NCBI GenBank assembly: GCA_024529925.1
Contig: JAFEUB010001040.1
Location: forward strand, 87,001 to 151,000
Source: Ophthalmolycus amberensis
Lineage: Eukaryota > Chordata > Actinopteri > Perciformes > Zoarcidae
Direction of reading: 5' to 3'
Length of the DNA stretch: 64,000 nucleotides
The position numbers and the translations under genes were made by a program. Shown one piece after another: positions 21,540 to 33,399 of this stretch. Below the pieces are notes generated by a model that had not been told where the DNA came from, did no database searches, and saw only the letters and a list, made by a program, of their open reading frames with translations. Within the stretch, counting starts at the first letter, position 1, and each line of letters starts with the position of its first letter.

Positions 21540-23400
21540 CACCAATATCCAGGGCTGACAGCAGGGCAGGCAACCTGGGAATAGTTGTTGGAAAGTCGGG
21601 CATGTGGGAGCAACAACCTAATGTTACAGGTATATATGAATGTCAATAATTTTCATGTCTGAACAGGATGGTAATCCTTCTTCCCATATGTGTCTACCGA
21701 GTGCTGCAGGAATGGTCACGGCTGATCAAGGGTGTCGGTGCAGTGGGAGACATTTTTGAATACAATGATGTGAATGATTCTGAAATTGTAAATTAATCTT
21801 TTATTAGAAGAGAGAGAGACATTGGAGAGGTGAAGGAGTGTGTACATATGTGAGGGCTGCTATTGCTTTTGACGTAAGATCAGAATTGCTCCAGGATGAA
21901 ATTGGATGCAATTTGGAGTGAAGTCCTTCTACCAAACACAAAACCCATTATTGTTGGTAACTGCTATAGGCCACAGTATCATACGACGGTCTGTTCTCAA
22001 GAAGAGACACATAAAAGTAACAATTGTTGTTAAATTTAAATAGTGGCATTCTTCAAAAGGAAATTCATCAAGAGCTTTTAGAAATTTCTGTGAATTATTT
22101 GACATGTTAACTCCAAACAAAACCTATAAAAGTTAGTCATTTCACACAGATAACTATTAAATTGACTTTTGGAGTCTGATAAATGTAATATTTCATGTCC
22201 AATAGACATGTCCAAAATAATTTATGTGGGCTGGATTATTCCAAAGCAACAAGTTTAGACACTATTCCAGCAATATGTTTGAAGGATGTAGCTGAAATTG
22301 GAACACTATTTTATACATCTACCTATCTCAGGTAGAAATTAAATGAATGCTGCTAGGGTTATTCTGTTGTTTAAGAAAGAAAATCAATTATCACAGTAAC
22401 TACAGACTAGTAGTCCAGACCAATGTCAGACATAACTTTAAGTTTCAGTCTGGATGTAGGAAATCTCAATTCACTGATTCATTGATGGAGGGAAAGACAC
22501 TGTTGATCACTACTGATGAAACTGAAAGCTATGGGTCAGTATTCAAAACAGTAGGTTCTTATCTTACAGACAGAATTCTAATGGCAGATGTTAATGGATT
22601 ACTTTTCAGTACTAAAATGGGGAAATGTCCCCGGCTGTTGTGAATGATCTCTTTCTGTCTTACTTTAGTTCTACAAAGATAAAAGTAGGATTGAAAAAAG
22701 CTTACGCTCAGAGTTTACTACGGTTGATAGTTTGAAAAGTGATATGAAGTTATCTCGCCATCTTGGCAAAACTTAGTGTATTGTATTTGAATCTTAACAT
22801 GATTTAAAGAAGTCTGATGGGTTTAAAATTACCACACCACACACAATTTTACCACAATTGTAGAAAAAATCTTCACTTGTTTAATTTGGATGTATAATGG
22901 AAAACCATTTATCTGAGTGACGACAAGGTTTTGAAGGTACATTTACTTAAGTAGCTGGTGCTCCAATTCAGTGTCACACATACCCGTTGTGTTTGAGATT
23001 ACATTACAAAAGCAATCAAAAATAGGTCGTCAAAGAACAAGTTTGTCAGAATTGTTGTGAGGCTACCAGTGGCCTCTCACTTCCTCTCACTTTGAGTTAA
23101 TTGGCTTTGGGTACAAGACAGAGTGGTCTAGATTAAATGGTGTACGGGACTGAAGATTGTTTTGGGGGATGGACCCAAATATCTTTTCAACTATTTTGCC
23201 GGTTTGGTAACTGACCCTATAGATTTCAAACGCTTGCTTGTAAGACAACCATTTTAAACCGAGCGGCTGTTCTATTGAATAGGTTACCCAAAGTCATGAA
23301 GGAAATTGAAGGAAGGGGCAGGTTCAAAACCGCTGTTGTAGTAAAGTACTGTTGGACCGATTTAAATCAGCATATAATCTTAAATTAGCTCAAGCCAATG
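21540..23400 (+). pseudogene. heavily decayed LINE (endonuclease to C-terminus)
   Basis: No long frame survives, but short translated islands are in the right order: endonuclease WSEVLLPNTKPIIVGNCYRP (about 21918-21977), RT KATSLDTIPAICLKDVAEIG (about 22237-22296), SYLTDRILMADVNG (about 22558), and a C-terminal island RLPKVMKEIEGRGRFKTAVV (about 23280-23340). It is an old CR1/L2-group element with many stops and frameshifts. Confidence 0.6.
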
Positions 23401-23799
23401 TATTATTTGTCCCCAGTGGGCAATGTGTCCTACACTAGGCATAAAAACAAACAGAAAATCATTGTAAATATATAATATACAATATAACATAGAAACATAT
23501 AGCAATTGACATTTTAGTAAACTCAGGCTTTAAGTGTCCACCATAACCCCAAAGCAGCTATAAACATTATAACATTGAATATTGTCACCGTCACTTGGCT
23601 ACATCACCATTACCAATGTAATATACATCACCAGTAACAGAATATGACTCATTTCTATAATTCTGGACATCGGCATCACCAGGCAAGATTATTACGACAA
23701 AAAAAATATCCTGTGCCTCAATACTAAAAAAGCATTATTGTCACTATCATTGTTTAATTGTCATCATGGTCATCATAATTATAAGGTAATGAACTAACC

Positions 23800-24050
23800 A
23801 ATAACAGCAACCATTACCCTGCCATCCACATTCAAGGCTTGGATGGACACAGGGATGAAGGATTCCTTGTGGGGTTTTAATGTCTGTGAGCGTAGGCCAG
23901 ATGGTAACAGCTTGTACTCTGACCTAAGGGGACTAGCAGTCTCACAGTGGATGTGCTTTGCCTTATTGAGCACCTGCTTGTTGAATATGTGATCTGAACT
24001 ACTGAACTTTACTCCTGCTATCTTACTGGCTCACGATCTCAGCAAGGGCA
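23800..24050 (-). pseudogene. Rex1-group LINE C-terminal remnant
   Basis: The minus strand reads LRSEYKLLPSGLRSQTLKPH and ESFIPVSIQALN, the 'YxLLPSGxR...SFIPxxxxxLN' end of Rex1/CR1-group proteins. The remainder is degenerate. Confidence 0.5.
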
Positions 24051-24179
24051 TTTTTCTCTTTAGCGCAAAGGTTGCCTTACCAGCAGATAATATCAAATGA
24101 GATGACAGACAAATACTAGCTCTACAGAACAGTGTAATTACAGTCTTATCAATCTGGAATTTAGTCAGTTTTCTTTAAG

Positions 24180-24275
24180 TAACAGTCTCTTCATGGAGCC
24201 GGACGCTATGTGTCTACAGTAGCCCAGAATGGACAAAACAAGGCCATTTGTGTTTTGCGTTGGTAACTGTACACT
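24180..24275. repeat. MITE fragment (CTACAGTAGCCCAGAATGG)
   Basis: Shares CTACAGTAGCCCAGAATGGA and TTTTGCGTTGG with 63550-63640, a sequence common in fish genomes. Confidence 0.55.
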
Positions 24276-25628
24276 GTAACAAGTTTCTGTACAGCATTAT
24301 TACTGTATACTGGGCAAATGCTTATTTTTTTTCAGCAGAATCAACATCAATCAGTTTTAATTATCTTGCATTATTTCCAACACAAATGTCAATTTGTGTT
24401 ATACCCTCTGTTGCCTTACACAAATGATAACAGTAGACCATCGTTTCCATCCCGATGGACACCTGCTTCTATCAGCAAAATGATGTTGCAAGAGCTTCAC
24501 AATTTCTGACCAGATTCCACACTTCGACTTCAGCAGCAGCAAGCTAACGAAACTCATTATTATTCCTTCATATTTCCTTTTTTCCAGGAATTTTGCAACT
24601 GTAGGTTAATTAAGCACAGTTTTCTCATGTATAGTTAACGTTAAAGTTACCTGTGTACGTGACTTTCGGAGTGCACTGAAGAAGAGAAGTAGAGACACAT
24701 TCTGCACTACTAAGCTAGAGTTAGTGTTACTAATATTACCAAAGTATAGTATTTGCACCTTAAATTATAATATAAATCATTTGTCTTCAATAGTTTAGAG
24801 CAAATTAACAAGCATTGGAATCGGTGTGTCTGACGCGTCACTTTGTATGTCTGTGTGCGCTAGCTAGCTAGCTAGCTAACGCTGGCTCCATTTGGAGAAG
24901 TTTTGACACTCTTGTCTCTGTTGCTAACGTTAGCTACCATGTGGCACCATGTGTTGTGTAGTAAAGTTACCCAGTAACAGATACTGAAGTAGGCCAAGAC
25001 AAAACAGAACGCCACAACAGTTGGGACTTTGAAATAGCACAAAATTCCGTGTGTTTTCTGAGCTGCATATGGACTCTGAAACAGCTTGTGTTGAGTTGGA
25101 TAGATTTTTGCTAGTTAAACTTTAGCAAAAAGTGGCAACTTGTGGAAGCATAATGTAACAAATTCCACGGTGTAAACATTTTTACAACCGACATTTTTGG
25201 CTGTCTAATTTTAAGTCACAGATACATTTTTGCACCATTTGGCTCTTTTCTGTCTGGCTGAGAAGCTACAGCAAAGAGCTGATGTAAATATTTTTTGTAC
25301 AGCATTGGCACAATTTCAGTTTTCTCTTTAATTTCTTTCCTTGTGAATATGGTACATGGGTATCTGTGGTTTAATTGTGAAACTCTCCATAAAGAAAAAA
25401 ATTGAAAAGCAAGTATGGCTTTTATTAGTACTGTGGGTAGCTCTAAATTTCATGCATATATCAGTTCTTTTTTTGCTTCTTCGTTCAAACATACTTGAGT
25501 ACTTGTCTCTTATCTAATAGAGTAGGCTACTTAACAACTAAATTACTTTAAATTCCCATTCCTGTTCTTCACATATGTTTACTGAAATCTTTGTGAGAGC
25601 TTCACCTGGACTGTATGCTCCGAAATAA
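24276..25628. other. AT-rich, no recognised gene
   Basis: Contains a short GCTA tandem run (GCTAGCTAGCTAGCTAG, about 24870-24886). Short frames look random. Confidence 0.45.
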
Positions 25629-25629
25629 A

Positions 25630-28600
25630 TAATAATATTAATAATGCATTTTATTTATATAGCGCTTTAAAAGGCAGTCAAAGACACTTTACATGGTAAA
25701 CACAGAAACAATAAAAGCATTTATAATAAGAACAAAATCTATGACATCATAACAGTAAGAAAGAAAAATAAACACGAAAAGAAAGAAAGAAGACATACAT
25801 GACTGACTTTAGAGGTTAAAAGCAGATTTGAATAGGTGAGTTTTAAGTGCAGCTTTGAAAGTGGCGAGTGACGGGGAATGTCTGGGGTGTTGGGGCAGTG
25901 AATTCCAGAGGGAGGGGGCAGCAACGGAGAAGGCCCTGTCCCCCCAGGTCCGATGCTTGGACAGAGTAGGGGGGGTAAGGAGGTTGGCGTCGGTGGATCT
26001 GAGGTTGGGAGTGTGACGGTGCAGGAGGTCTGAAAGGTATGAAGGGGCGAGGTTGTGGAGGGCTTTGTAAGTAATGAGGAGAATCTTGAACTGGATTCTT
26101 TGCTGTATGGGGAGCCAGTGGAGGTTTTGAAGGACTGGGGTGATGTGGTCTCTGGTGCGGGAGTGGGAGAGCAGACGGTCAGCAGAGTTCTGGATGTATT
26201 GTAGTTTATTGATGATTTTGGTGGGTGAGCCGTACAGGATGAGAGTCCAGTCGAGAGGTGATGAAGGCGTGGATGAGTGTTTCAGCGGCTGCGGAGGAGA
26301 GGGAGGGACGGAGACGGGTGATGTTTTTGAGATGAAAGAAGGCGGTATTTGTGATGTGATTGACGTGGCGTTCATATGAGAGTTTGATCGAAAATGATCC
26401 CAAGGTTACGGACATGTGTGGTGCCATCGATGCAGAGGGAGAAGTTATGGTGGGATTTGTTTAATGATTTGGGGCCGATGATGAGGACTTCAGATTTGTC
26501 GCTGTTGAGTTTGAGGAAGTTGGCTTGCATCCAGGTTTTTATATCTGTGAGGCAGTTGGTGATGTGGGGGTGATGGATTTGGTGGAGATGTAGAGCTGGG
26601 TGTCGCCAGCATAGCAGTGGAAGTGGAGACCATGGTGGCGTATGATGTCGCCAAGGGGGAGCAGGTAGAGGATGAAGAGGAGGGGACCGAGTACTGAACC
26701 TTGGGGGACACCATTGTTGTGGAGAATCAAATAATATTGTAACAACTGTCAAAACTGAAGTATGAAAAGTTACTGTATTATGCTTTACACGCTAACTGAA
26801 ATATGAAAAGTTACTGTATTATGCTTTACACGCTCACTTTGTATCATAGGGCCATATATGATCTTAAGCCTCACAAACCCATGAAAAAGGGGAACAAGTG
26901 AGCAGCCACGGGCAGGGTGCACATCCTGTCCGTGATGCACATCCTGCCGCCCCCTTTGTCTTCTGTGCGCAAACAGGATGCACAGACAGGATGCACGCCC
27001 TGTAGCAAGGGCTATAAATATTGCACGCACTTATCGCTTAGTAGCTGTTGACTTTTAGAGCTCAGAGACTCTTCTCTCTACCAGAGCCTCCTCTCCGGAG
27101 AACACATAGCAAAACCCTGACGGTAAATGTTAGGAGCTAGAAAACCCTTAAACCGGAAACTCCCTTAACGGGAAACAGCATTTATTCTATACAGAGTATT
27201 ATAGACAACCCTTAAACCGGAGACTCCCTTAATTGGGATTAGATAAGAAACTAAACAGAGTATTATAGACAACCCTTAAACCGGAGACTTCCTCAATTGG
27301 AAATAGATAAGCTTCAGCATATAAACTTGTAACTGCTTGAGTGTGGAAATAAAGATACTTGTTTTACCATAGTATTGCAAGGAACATAGGATCAGAGTTT
27401 TCCTCTCTTTCTTTCCTTCTCCCCCTTCGTCGTATTCAGGAGAGGCACCAGAGCTCTGTTGTCCGAGGTGAGTGTGTAGGCGATTGCAGTTGCTATTGTG
27501 GGAGAGTACCTCTGGTGTCGAAATAGGGACAAAGGATTTGCTAAAACCGGCCAGCCTCCCCGGAAGCCTGAGACACTCAGGGAAAATAACCAATAGTCAA
27601 TTGTTGAAGAGAGAAAATGCAACACCATGAGAGATTTGTAGATATAGGGTTGGACGAAGCGGGGCTGGAAGTGGCCAGTTGGTTGTAGATGGTGTCAATT
27701 TTAGCTTTGTAGAACGTCAGGAAGGAGTTGCATTTCTCTGCTGTGGAGGAGTGGGAGAGATTGTCCATAGGTTTGAGGAGTTTGTTTATTGTGGAGAAGA
27801 GGACCTTGGGGTTGGCGGAACCAGAGTGGATGATGCCAGAGTAGCAGGTGGAGCAAGCAGAGTTTAGTGACAGTTTGTATTGCTGTATGTGTTCCTTGTA
27901 AGCCAGGGTGTGAACTGTGAGGCCGGTTTTTTTGGAAAGTCGCTCTAGTCTGCATTTCCGGGATTTCATGAGCCGGAGTTCAGGGCTGAACCAGGGAGCA
28001 TTGTGGGTGAAAGAGACAGTGCTGGTTTTGAGAGGGGCAAGCTGATCAAGGCAGGAGGATAGTGTGTTATTGTAGAGGTTGACCAGGTCTGAGGGGGAGG
28101 GGCTAAACGAGGGGGCGAGAGTGGAGAATTTGTCAGTGAGACAGGCTGACAGGGATGAGGGGCAGACAGACTTGATATTACGGAGAGTGATGTTGCGCGT
28201 GAGTTTGGGTTCTGGGATGGGGATGTCGATCTCCATGATGATGGCTAGATGGTCGGAGATGGTGAGGTCATAGCCGGAGAGGGGGTTGATGGTGATTCCA
28301 GTGGAGCAGACCAGGTCCAGGATGTGACCGCGGTTGTGGGTGGGGAAGTCGATGTGTTGAGTGAAGTTGAAGCATTTAAGCATGTCCAGAAATTCTGTGG
28401 CAGTTTTACAGTCTGAGGAGTCGATGTGGATGTTGAAATCACCAAGCAACAGGATGGAAGGTGAGACGGAGCAGAGCTGGGGGAGGAATTCAGATAGGTC
28501 AGAGAGGAAGGCAGGGTTGGGTTTGGGGGGGCGGTAGATAATGAAGCAGATACCGACCGGTAACAATTTCAACTGAAGAATTATTTTGAAAGATGCACTT

Positions 28601-28690
28601 TTGTTTTGTTTCACTTTAAATGCTCTTTTCAGCCCACTGGCTTTTGAAATGGCGGAACTATTTTCCACTGTATAAATGGATGCCACTGTA
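25630..28690 (-). mobile_element. L2-type LINE split by LTR-like insertion
   Basis: Minus strand, in order: endonuclease C-terminus (GICFIIYRPPKPNP, SILLLGDFNIHIDS, ISDHLAIIMEI) and linker, 28686-27577; then foreign sequence; then RT from NNGVPQGSVLGPLLF with a damaged catalytic box, YAGD instead of YADD (about 26602-26613); then NLGIIFD and the C-terminal HITPVLQNLHWLPI domain to 25809. The 3' end is TAAAGCGCTATATAAATAAA with an ATT-rich tail (25630-25660). The first RT half is missing at the insertion. Several frameshifts separate the pieces. Confidence 0.85.
26738..27600 (+). mobile_element. retroviral/LTR-like insertion inside the LINE
   Basis: Starts TGTAACAACTGTC. Contains two 43-bp tandem units (CTGAAGTATGAAAAGTTACT, 26755-26840), a TATA-like GCTATAAATATTGC (27009), three repeats of AACCCTTAAACCGG (27145-27285), AATAAAGATACTTG (27350), and TGGTGTCGAAATAGGGAC (27511), which could be a primer-binding site. 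This order resembles U3-R-U5 plus a short leader. No gag, pol or env is present. Boundaries, especially on the right, are uncertain. Confidence 0.45.
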
Positions 28691-29034
28691 CAGGTTTAAT
28701 ATGGGACTAGACCGCTGCTGTGTGGTGATACAGTGGCAGAAAATAATTAAACTTTGCATTGAAAAGCATTAAAAGCACTGGAACTACTTCAAGTGTCGGT
28801 TCTTGTACGTCAAAACAATGATTCAGCTCAATATCATGTTTTTTAGTCTGTCTCTACTTCATTCATATTGGAGCAGTACACTCCTTGTGAAGCTCTCATT
28901 CTCACGACTGGGAAGGAGTTAATGGACCAAACTTGGATGTCTGTATTGCACTCACATGGACTTTGACGTCATAGAGTACGACTAGCAGAACAACTGATAC
29001 CAGGTGAGACTGTTGATCCATTTTACCTTGAATA
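28691..29034. other. no recognised feature
   Basis: Nothing supported between the LINE and the hAT element. Confidence 0.4.
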
Positions 29035-29042
29035 CTCTACAC

Positions 29043-30841
29043 CAGGGGTCTCTAACTGGCGGACCGCGGTCCGGATCCGGACCCAGACGCAGTTGCATCC
29101 GGACCCAGGACCTAAAATCGATATTTCGGAATCACACATATATTAGGCAGCGAGTTTGTACTTTAACCGGTAGGGTTGCACGGTGTATCGATACTAAAAA
29201 GGTACCGCGGTACCTGTACGTTAAAAACGATACGATTTTGCATATTTTTAGTATCGATACTTTATTAAAATAGCGCGCGATCAGAGCGCACTCGCTGCTG
29301 CGCTCCCTGTCATGCTGCCTGCAGGCATGCAAGGGGGCGGGGCTACCCAGCGCGCTCACAGCAACAGGCAGCGCTCGCACTCACAGAGAGTGATCACAGG
29401 GGAGACATGCAGGAGCTTTTACCGACCGTCCTCGGGTTGTTGGAAAACAAGATGCCAGAAGTATCATCTGGAAGTACTTTGGCTATATTGCAGACAGTGA
29501 AGGAAAGCCCACTGACCTACAGAGACCCGTCTGCAAAACGTGTTTCAAAGCCACACAGACAAAGTGAGGCAACACGTCTCACACGGCAAAGCACCTTTCA
29601 GACAGACACCCCGAACTTTTCAAAGAGTTCAAAGAACGACGGGTAAGCAAATGTGATTATAAACATGAACACCCCCAAGCTCACCCATAGACAGCTAACA
29701 CGAGTAGCCTTAGCCTAGTTTGACAACAAGCCTATATGATCACGAGGTCACAATGCACACAAACGTGTACTAAATGAAACACAATTGATGCAAAATGGCT
29801 CCATGCTGGTGGAGCCTGAGGGTGGATCTTGAGCTAATTATTTTTATTTTTAGTTAAGGAAAAATAATTATTCCATGAATTAAGATAAAATATGAAGTGA
29901 AAATATCAAACTCACTATGCAAGTAAATGAAGCATTGTTTATCCACCCACTCCCACAGACAGTCAGACAGATGCCAGAGTCAGCAGCAATCATGGCACCT
30001 TGTAGTTTTCATTAATATCTTGCTGTTGGCTAATACTAATATTAATGCCATTTGTTAAGTGTTCAAAAAGCAGGGCAGGAACAAGCTGGTAAAAAAGGGA
30101 ACCGTACAGACGTTTTATTTATTACTAGTATAGATAAATATACCAGTTCTCCAAAAAGAGAAACGTGTTCAGAGAGAATATAATTTATAAGCAAGAATGA
30201 ACAGACTCTTCTATGTTAATTCTTCCCACAGGCAGTGTGTCATATGTTCAGAAACCGTAACTATTGATAAAAGCGGCAAATGAAGCGCACTACGAGGCAA
30301 AGCACAACTCCTTTGAACAAACGTACCCTCTCACATCTGAAATGAAGACAGAAAATAAACCTAAGAGCCCAATATGATCAGAATCCTAACATGAATTCAC
30401 TGTCCCAACAATGTTGTTACCAGAGAGAATAGAGCTGAAACAAGTGTTAATAACCACAGATAAAGTCCATGCTCACTGATTTCTCTTTTTAGATGACAAA
30501 AACATAATATTGTGGCTTTTTTTATTGACATCACTTCACACCTGAATGAACTGAATTTAAAGCTGCAGGACAATTCAGTGAAATACATTTTTCTAAAATG
30601 AATTACTTTATTTTAAGATGCACATTCTTCAAAAGCTTTCTGTTATGTCAGTTATTCTTTAATCCAGCCATTATTTTACTTGAAATGAGAAGAACATTTA
30701 TTTATGTATTATTTATAATCCATCCAGTTAAATTTGAAAACTGAGAATAATAATTTGTTAAAATATAATTGATGTGTACTTTCTTTATTTGATTTGACAG
30801 TTGTTGACTACACAGAGACGTTGTTACTACTACTAGGCTTC

Positions 30842-30877
<36 letters not shown>

Positions 30878-30976
30878 CTAAATAGTGCGGGTTAAATATT
30901 ATTGTAATGTTTCGGACCTTTGCCCAAGGAGATTTTCTCAATCTGGACCTTTTGGAATTTTAGTTGAAGACCCCTG
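29043..30976 (+). mobile_element. non-autonomous hAT transposon
   Basis: Ends CAGGGGTCTCTAACT and AGTTGAAGACCCCTG are inverted repeats matching at 13 of 15 positions. They are flanked by a perfect 8-bp duplication CTCTACAC (29035-29042 and 30977-30984), the hAT signature. Inside the left end is the GC-rich GGACCGCGGTCCGGATCC. It keeps a BED-finger exon but no catalytic domain. An (AT)n run lies at 30846-30873. Confidence 0.93.
29460..29642 (+). pseudogene. BED zinc-finger exon of hAT transposase
   Basis: Reads WKYFGYIADSEGKPTDLQRP, VCKTCFKATQTK, stop, GNTSHTAKHLSDRHPELFKE. This is the C-x2-C...H-x4-H pattern of a BED finger, with TGA at 29565-29567 where Cys-Gly-Asn would be typical. A GTAAGC donor follows directly (29643). 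BED fingers bind transposon ends. Confidence 0.8.
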
Positions 30977-30984
30977 CTCTACAC

Positions 30985-31618
30985 TAAGATATCATTCTAT
31001 TCTAGAATTCAATTTTATATAGCTCTTATTCACTGCGACACACAACACAGGGCGGTGGGCCGCTTTGCCCCTTTATGTAGTGTTATCAGCAGTAGAAACA
31101 TATTGTGATATTTCTAATGGGAAAGTGTAACAAATTCCTCTTCATCCTTTCACTCCAGGGAAGAGGACACCAGCCCAGGAAGAAGACCTTAAGGGAGAGA
31201 CTCCAGTTCAGGGACAATAAAGTCAGTCCTGGACATTTGTTGTTTAAAATTCTGCAGTTTTTGGAGTTCAAATTTAATTTCTGTGTTTGTATACTTTTAC
31301 TTTTTCACCAATATATTGTATTTGCTTCCAGTGCATGCATTTTCCAGTATACTGTCAAATTACTTGAAAACGTATTCACTTTGTTAGTGTAAGTTAAAAG
31401 AAAGAGGAGAGATTTGTATGTTCAGGAATGCCTTGAAAGCAGGGTGGTTTTTACAGGACAAAAAATGTTTACGAAAGGAAAAATACGAAGTCAAATTTGT
31501 ATTTAAAATGATCAAATAAACTGCTTTTGGTGACAAAAACTGTCTTTATTTTACAGTATGTAATTATTTTACAGTTATTAATTTACAGTATTAGAAATAA
31601 TGCAGTGATGCATGTTAG
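30985..31618. other. no recognised gene; TTTACAGT-rich end
   Basis: 31540-31620 contains several ACAGTA/TTACAG words that recur after the following LINE (33038-33210). This suggests the LINE landed in a TACAGTA-rich repeat. Confidence 0.45.
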
Positions 31619-31624
31619 TTACAG

Positions 31625-33037
31625 TTTTCCAGTCAGGCTTTCGACAGCACCACAGCACTGAAACTGCTCTTGTTAAGGTTTTCAACGACATCCACTTAAA
31701 CATAGACAATGGCAGAAGTTCAGTCTTAGTGTTACTAGATCTCAGTGCTACATTCGACACGGTCGACCATGCCATACTCCTAGAAAGACTAAAAATCTGG
31801 GTGGGACTCTCTGGCACAGCACTTAACTGGTTTGAATCCTACTTGAAGGGCCGAGAATACTTTGTGTCTGTAGCTGATTACACATCAGAGCTGACTAAAA
31901 TGACATGTGGTGTTCCCCAAGGTTCAATACTGGGGCCTCCTCTGTTCAACATCTACATGCTTCCACTAGCTCAGATTATGGAAAACAACAAAGTGTGTTA
32001 TCATAATTATGCAGACGACACACAAATCTACATAACTATGTCACCAGGGGACTATAATCCCATACAAGGGCTGGGTAACTGCATTGAACAAATCAACAAC
32101 TGGATGTGCCAGAATTTTCTTCAATTAAACAAAGATAAAACAGAAGTAATTGTTTTTGGTACCAAGGACGAACAATTGAAAATCACCGCTCAGCTTCAGT
32201 CACTGATGTTAAAACCCACAAACCAAGCCAGAAATATAGGTGTAGTTATGGATTCAGACCTCAACCTGAACAGCCATATCAAGACAATTACAAAATCAGC
32301 CTACTATCACCTGAAGAATATATCAAGGATTAGAGGACTTATGTCTCAACAGGATTTGGAAAAACTTGTCCACGCATTAACTTCAGCAGACTGGACGACT
32401 GTAACGGTGTGTTTACAGGTCTCTGTAAAAAATCCGTCAGAAAGCTGCAGCTGATTCAGAACGCTGCAGCTCGAGTCCTCACTAAGACCAGGAGGGTGGA
32501 TCACATCACTCCAGTTCTGAGGTCTTTGCACTGGCTTCCTGTCCAAGAAAGAATTGACTTTAAAATCCTGCTGTTGGTTTACAAAGCACTGAATGGTTTT
32601 GGGCCAAAATACATCTCTGATCTGCTGCTACCTTATGAACCATCCCGACCCCTCAGGTCGTCTGGGACCGGTCTACTTTCTGTTCCCAGAGTCAGAACTA
32701 AACATGGAGAAGCAGCGTTCAGTTTTTCTGCTCCACATATCTGGAACAAAGTCCCAGAAAGCTGCAGGTCTGCTGAGACCCTCAGCTCATTTAAATCAAG
32801 ATTGAAGACCTTTCTGTTTGCTGCTGCCTTTAATTAAACCACATTCAATTAATATATTAATCAATTTCCTGCATTTCTGCATTTTACTACTGCATTTTAT
32901 TTCTTACACTGTTTTTTAATTGTTTTTGAAATCTCCTTTTCTTTTGCCTTGTGTTTTGATGCTTTTAATGGTTTTATGTGAAGCACTTTGAATTACCTTG
33001 TTGTTGAAATGTGCTATACAAATAAACTTGCCTTGCC
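31625..33037 (+). mobile_element. 5'-truncated L2-type LINE (copy B)
   Basis: Longer relative of copy A. It begins inside RT (VFQSGFRQHHSTETALVKVF), then DLSATFDTVDHAILLERLK, CGVPQGSILGPPLFNIYML, YADD (32008-32019) and the same C-terminal region and 3' end. TTACAG at 31619-31624 and 33038-33043 is a plausible target duplication. The 3' UTR differs from copy A by small indels. Confidence 0.88.
31631..32837 (+). pseudogene. frameshifted RT, LINE copy B
   Basis: Frames 31612-32454 and 32409-32837 overlap like those of copy A, and the frame break at about 32386-32390 is the same sequence. Apart from this lesion the RT palm motifs are intact. Confidence 0.85.
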
Positions 33038-33399
33038 TTACAGTAGTAGAAGATTTGCTGTTTAAAAAAATACAGTACCCCTTAGTGTGATGACAAGTAC
33101 AGTACCGTGATAATTACTGTAAAAATAACTACAGCATTTTATAGGTACTGTGATTACTTTCACAGTAAGCACACTGAAATATACTACAGCAACTTACTTG
33201 CTAATTAGTTACAGTGTAGTTCTCCTTCATAAACCTAGGAGCAGTTTGTTGGTTGCAATCTGCAACCTCACTACTAAACCCAACACACACAACCTTAAAT
33301 TACTGTTTTGCTCTGACGTATGTATGTACATGGTGTGCATGACCAAAAAAAATTGAGTGGGCCCTCCTACACAGGAATATTCCCAGAAACAATGAGGGT

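Noticed and set aside
24868..24890. Palindromic GCTAGC run as a regulatory site
   Set aside because: It is a simple (GCTA)n tetranucleotide repeat, which is self-complementary by nature.
31578..31817. Minus-strand ORF over LINE copy B
   Set aside because: Antisense shadow of the RT frame.
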